A stretch of 32,363 bases of DNA. Origin: Gammaproteobacteria bacterium. Its GTDB lineage: Bacteria; Pseudomonadota; Gammaproteobacteria; Chromatiales; Chromatiaceae. This document shows positions 31,030 through 32,363 of the stretch, piece after piece. The translations under genes and the position numbers were made by a program. Each line of letters starts with the position of its first letter. Positions within the stretch are counted from its first letter, which is position 1. The notes below the pieces were generated by a model. That model was not told where the DNA came from, ran no database searches, and saw only the letters and a list, made by a program, of their open reading frames with translations. Where the stretch lies: NCBI GenBank assembly GCA_024227135.1, contig JAAELC010000155.1, positions 1 through 32,363 on the forward strand. The letters run 5' to 3'.

Positions 31030-32363
31030 ATGGCTCATTTTTTTGTTTCCGCTGCTCATAAATCGTCCGGTAAAACCATACTCTCCATTGGTTTGACAGC
31101 TGCTTTCAGGGCGCGGGGCCTGGCTGTGCAAACGTTCAAGAAAGGGCCGGATTACATAGATCCTCTCTGGCTGACCGCGGCCAGCGGCAGGCCATGCCGA
31201 AATCTCGATTTTTTCACCATGTCACGGCAGGAGATAGAATCAGAATTCAGTGGCGCTCTGCAGAATGCAGACATTGGAATTCTGGAAGGCAATAAAGGGC
31301 TTTATGATGGTCTGGACCTGGATGGAAGCAACAGCAATGCTGCCTTGGCCGTTCTTCTACAGGCACCTGTACTGCTGGTTATCGATGCCCGGGGCATGAC
31401 CCGTGGAATCGCTCCCTTGATTCTGGGATACCAGGCTTTTGATCCAAATATACGGATCCGGGGAGTAATACTCAATAAAGTGGGTGGAAGCCGACATGAA
31501 GGAAAACTGCGCCGTGTTATTGAACACTACACCGATGTATCTGTTATTGGTGCTGTGCATCACTCCCCCTCTCTGCTCATCGATGAACGGCACCTCGGTC
31601 TGATACCAAGCAATGAAGCTTCCCAGGCCAGGCAGAAAATAGACACCCTGGGCAAGGCCGTGGCAGACCAGGTAGACCTGGATCGAGTTTTGGACATGGC
31701 CCGTGAATCGCCCCGTTTTTTGCCGCCCGCGATTCATCCATCTGTCACTGCGCACGAAAACATCGATGCTGGTGTTCGTATCGGGTATCCGAGAGATAAG
31801 GCTTTTGGTTTTTATTATCCGGGCGATCTGGAAAAGCTCCAGGCCGCAGGGGCGGACATGATCCCGTTTGACAGCCTCTCAGACCATGTTTTACCCGGTG
31901 TGGATGGGCTCTTTCTCGGTGGTGGTTTTCCCGAAACAGTGATGGATGAGCTTGAGGCCAATCTACCGATGCGAGAAGCCGTCCGGAATTTCGTCGAAGC
32001 GGGTGGAGCGGTTTACGCTGAATGCGGGGGGTTGATGTATCTTGCCAGAAGCCTGTCCTGGAAAGGGAAAACCTGTAAAATGGCAGGAGTAATTCAGGGT
32101 GATGCTGTGATGCATGAGAAGCCCCAGGGGAGGGGCTACGTCGTCCTGGAAGAGACCGGAGAGAGCCCCTGGCCTATAAGGGTCGAGGGAGAGATTGCGG
32201 CCCACGAGTTTCATTACTCCACATTGGAAAATTTAGACAAAGACGTCCGGTTTGCTTACCGGGTAAAGCGTGGAACCGGTCTGGATGGTTGTCATGACGG
32301 TTTTGTCTATAAGAATCTTCTGGCCAGTTATACCCATCTTAAGGATTCGGTGGGTAATCAGTG
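31030..32363 (+). CDS. dsrN: DsrN, cobyrinate a,c-diamide synthase-like siroheme amidase (3' end beyond window)
   Basis: CbiA/CobB-type glutamine-dependent amidotransferase, proposed to amidate siroheme for DsrAB. The frame is open to the window edge (444 codons, 3' partial). The N-terminal ATPase half has the P-loop SAAHKSSGKT (7-16), KKGPDYIDP and EGNKGLYDG. The C-terminal glutaminase half has GLFLGGGFPE, the catalytic-cysteine segment YAECGGLMYL and HEFHYSTLE. The ATG at 31030 has no good ribosome-binding site; a GTG lies directly before it. It follows a terminator and MITE copy E, so it probably depends on its own promoter or on readthrough. Confidence 0.93.
   Translation, partial: MAHFFVSAAHKSSGKTILSIGLTAAFRARGLAVQTFKKGPDYIDPLWLTAASGRPCRNLDFFTMSRQEIESEFSGALQNADIGILEGNKGLYDGLDLDGSNSNAALAVLLQAPVLLVIDARGMTRGIAPLILGYQAFDPNIRIRGVILNKVGGSRHEGKLRRVIEHYTDVSVIGAVHHSPSLLIDERHLGLIPSNEASQARQKIDTLGKAVADQVDLDRVLDMARESPRFLPPAIHPSVTAHENIDAGVRIGYPRDKAFGFYYPGDLEKLQAAGADMIPFDSLSDHVLPGVDGLFLGGGFPETVMDELEANLPMREAVRNFVEAGGAVYAECGGLMYLARSLSWKGKTCKMAGVIQGDAVMHEKPQGRGYVVLEETGESPWPIRVEGEIAAHEFHYSTLENLDKDVRFAYRVKRGTGLDGCHDGFVYKNLLASYTHLKDSVGNQ

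Overview
The window looks like chromosomal DNA from a sulfur-oxidising gammaproteobacterium, probably a Chromatiales- or Sedimenticola-like lineage. The main evidence is the reverse-type dissimilatory sulfite reductase (dsr) cluster from about 19.9 kb to the right edge. Its order is dsrA-B-E-F-H-C-M-K-L-J-O-P-(N), the order known from Allochromatium vinosum, and it includes dsrEFH and dsrL, which mark the oxidative pathway. Lineage is inferred from gene content and family resemblance only.

Left part (1-11 kb), housekeeping and signalling: a LOG-family nucleotide nucleosidase (ppnN), an iron-type alcohol dehydrogenase, an acyl-carrier-protein phosphodiesterase (acpH), a YbdK-like carboxylate-amine ligase, a PLP-dependent aspartate 1-decarboxylase (panP-like), and a minus-strand operon of an ATP-cone/2-phosphoglycerate-kinase-like protein, a CHASE-type sensor kinase and a single-domain response regulator.

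Middle part (11-19.2 kb): a secreted spondin-domain protein upstream of an OmpR-type two-component pair, a YceH-like protein and an OsmC-like protein. A minus-strand group then runs away from the dsr promoter region: a 58-residue small protein, a 236-residue unrecognised protein, a Cas6/Cmx6-like RAMP protein with no CRISPR array or other cas gene nearby, and a DsrC paralogue that has lost both redox cysteines (RspA type).

Right part (19.2-32.36 kb): a roughly 670-bp AT-rich control region with a perfect 11+11-bp inverted repeat and a good sigma70-like promoter, then the dsr operon. DsrAB oxidises persulfidic sulfur to sulfite, DsrEFH relays sulfur to DsrC, DsrL feeds electrons to NAD(P)+, and DsrMKJOP is the membrane redox complex. 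Stem-loops lie between dsrA and dsrB and between dsrC and dsrM, and a strong terminator follows dsrP. dsrN is cut by the window edge.

Five copies of a 130-143-bp palindromic mobile element are scattered through intergenic spaces. Each begins and ends with GTAAC/GTATC-type inverted termini and is flanked by 7-8-bp direct repeats. These are the hallmarks of IS66-family transposition, so I read them as non-autonomous IS66-type MITEs. One sits directly on the T-tract of the dsrP terminator. Heptameric ACTTGTA repeats occur at two further sites.
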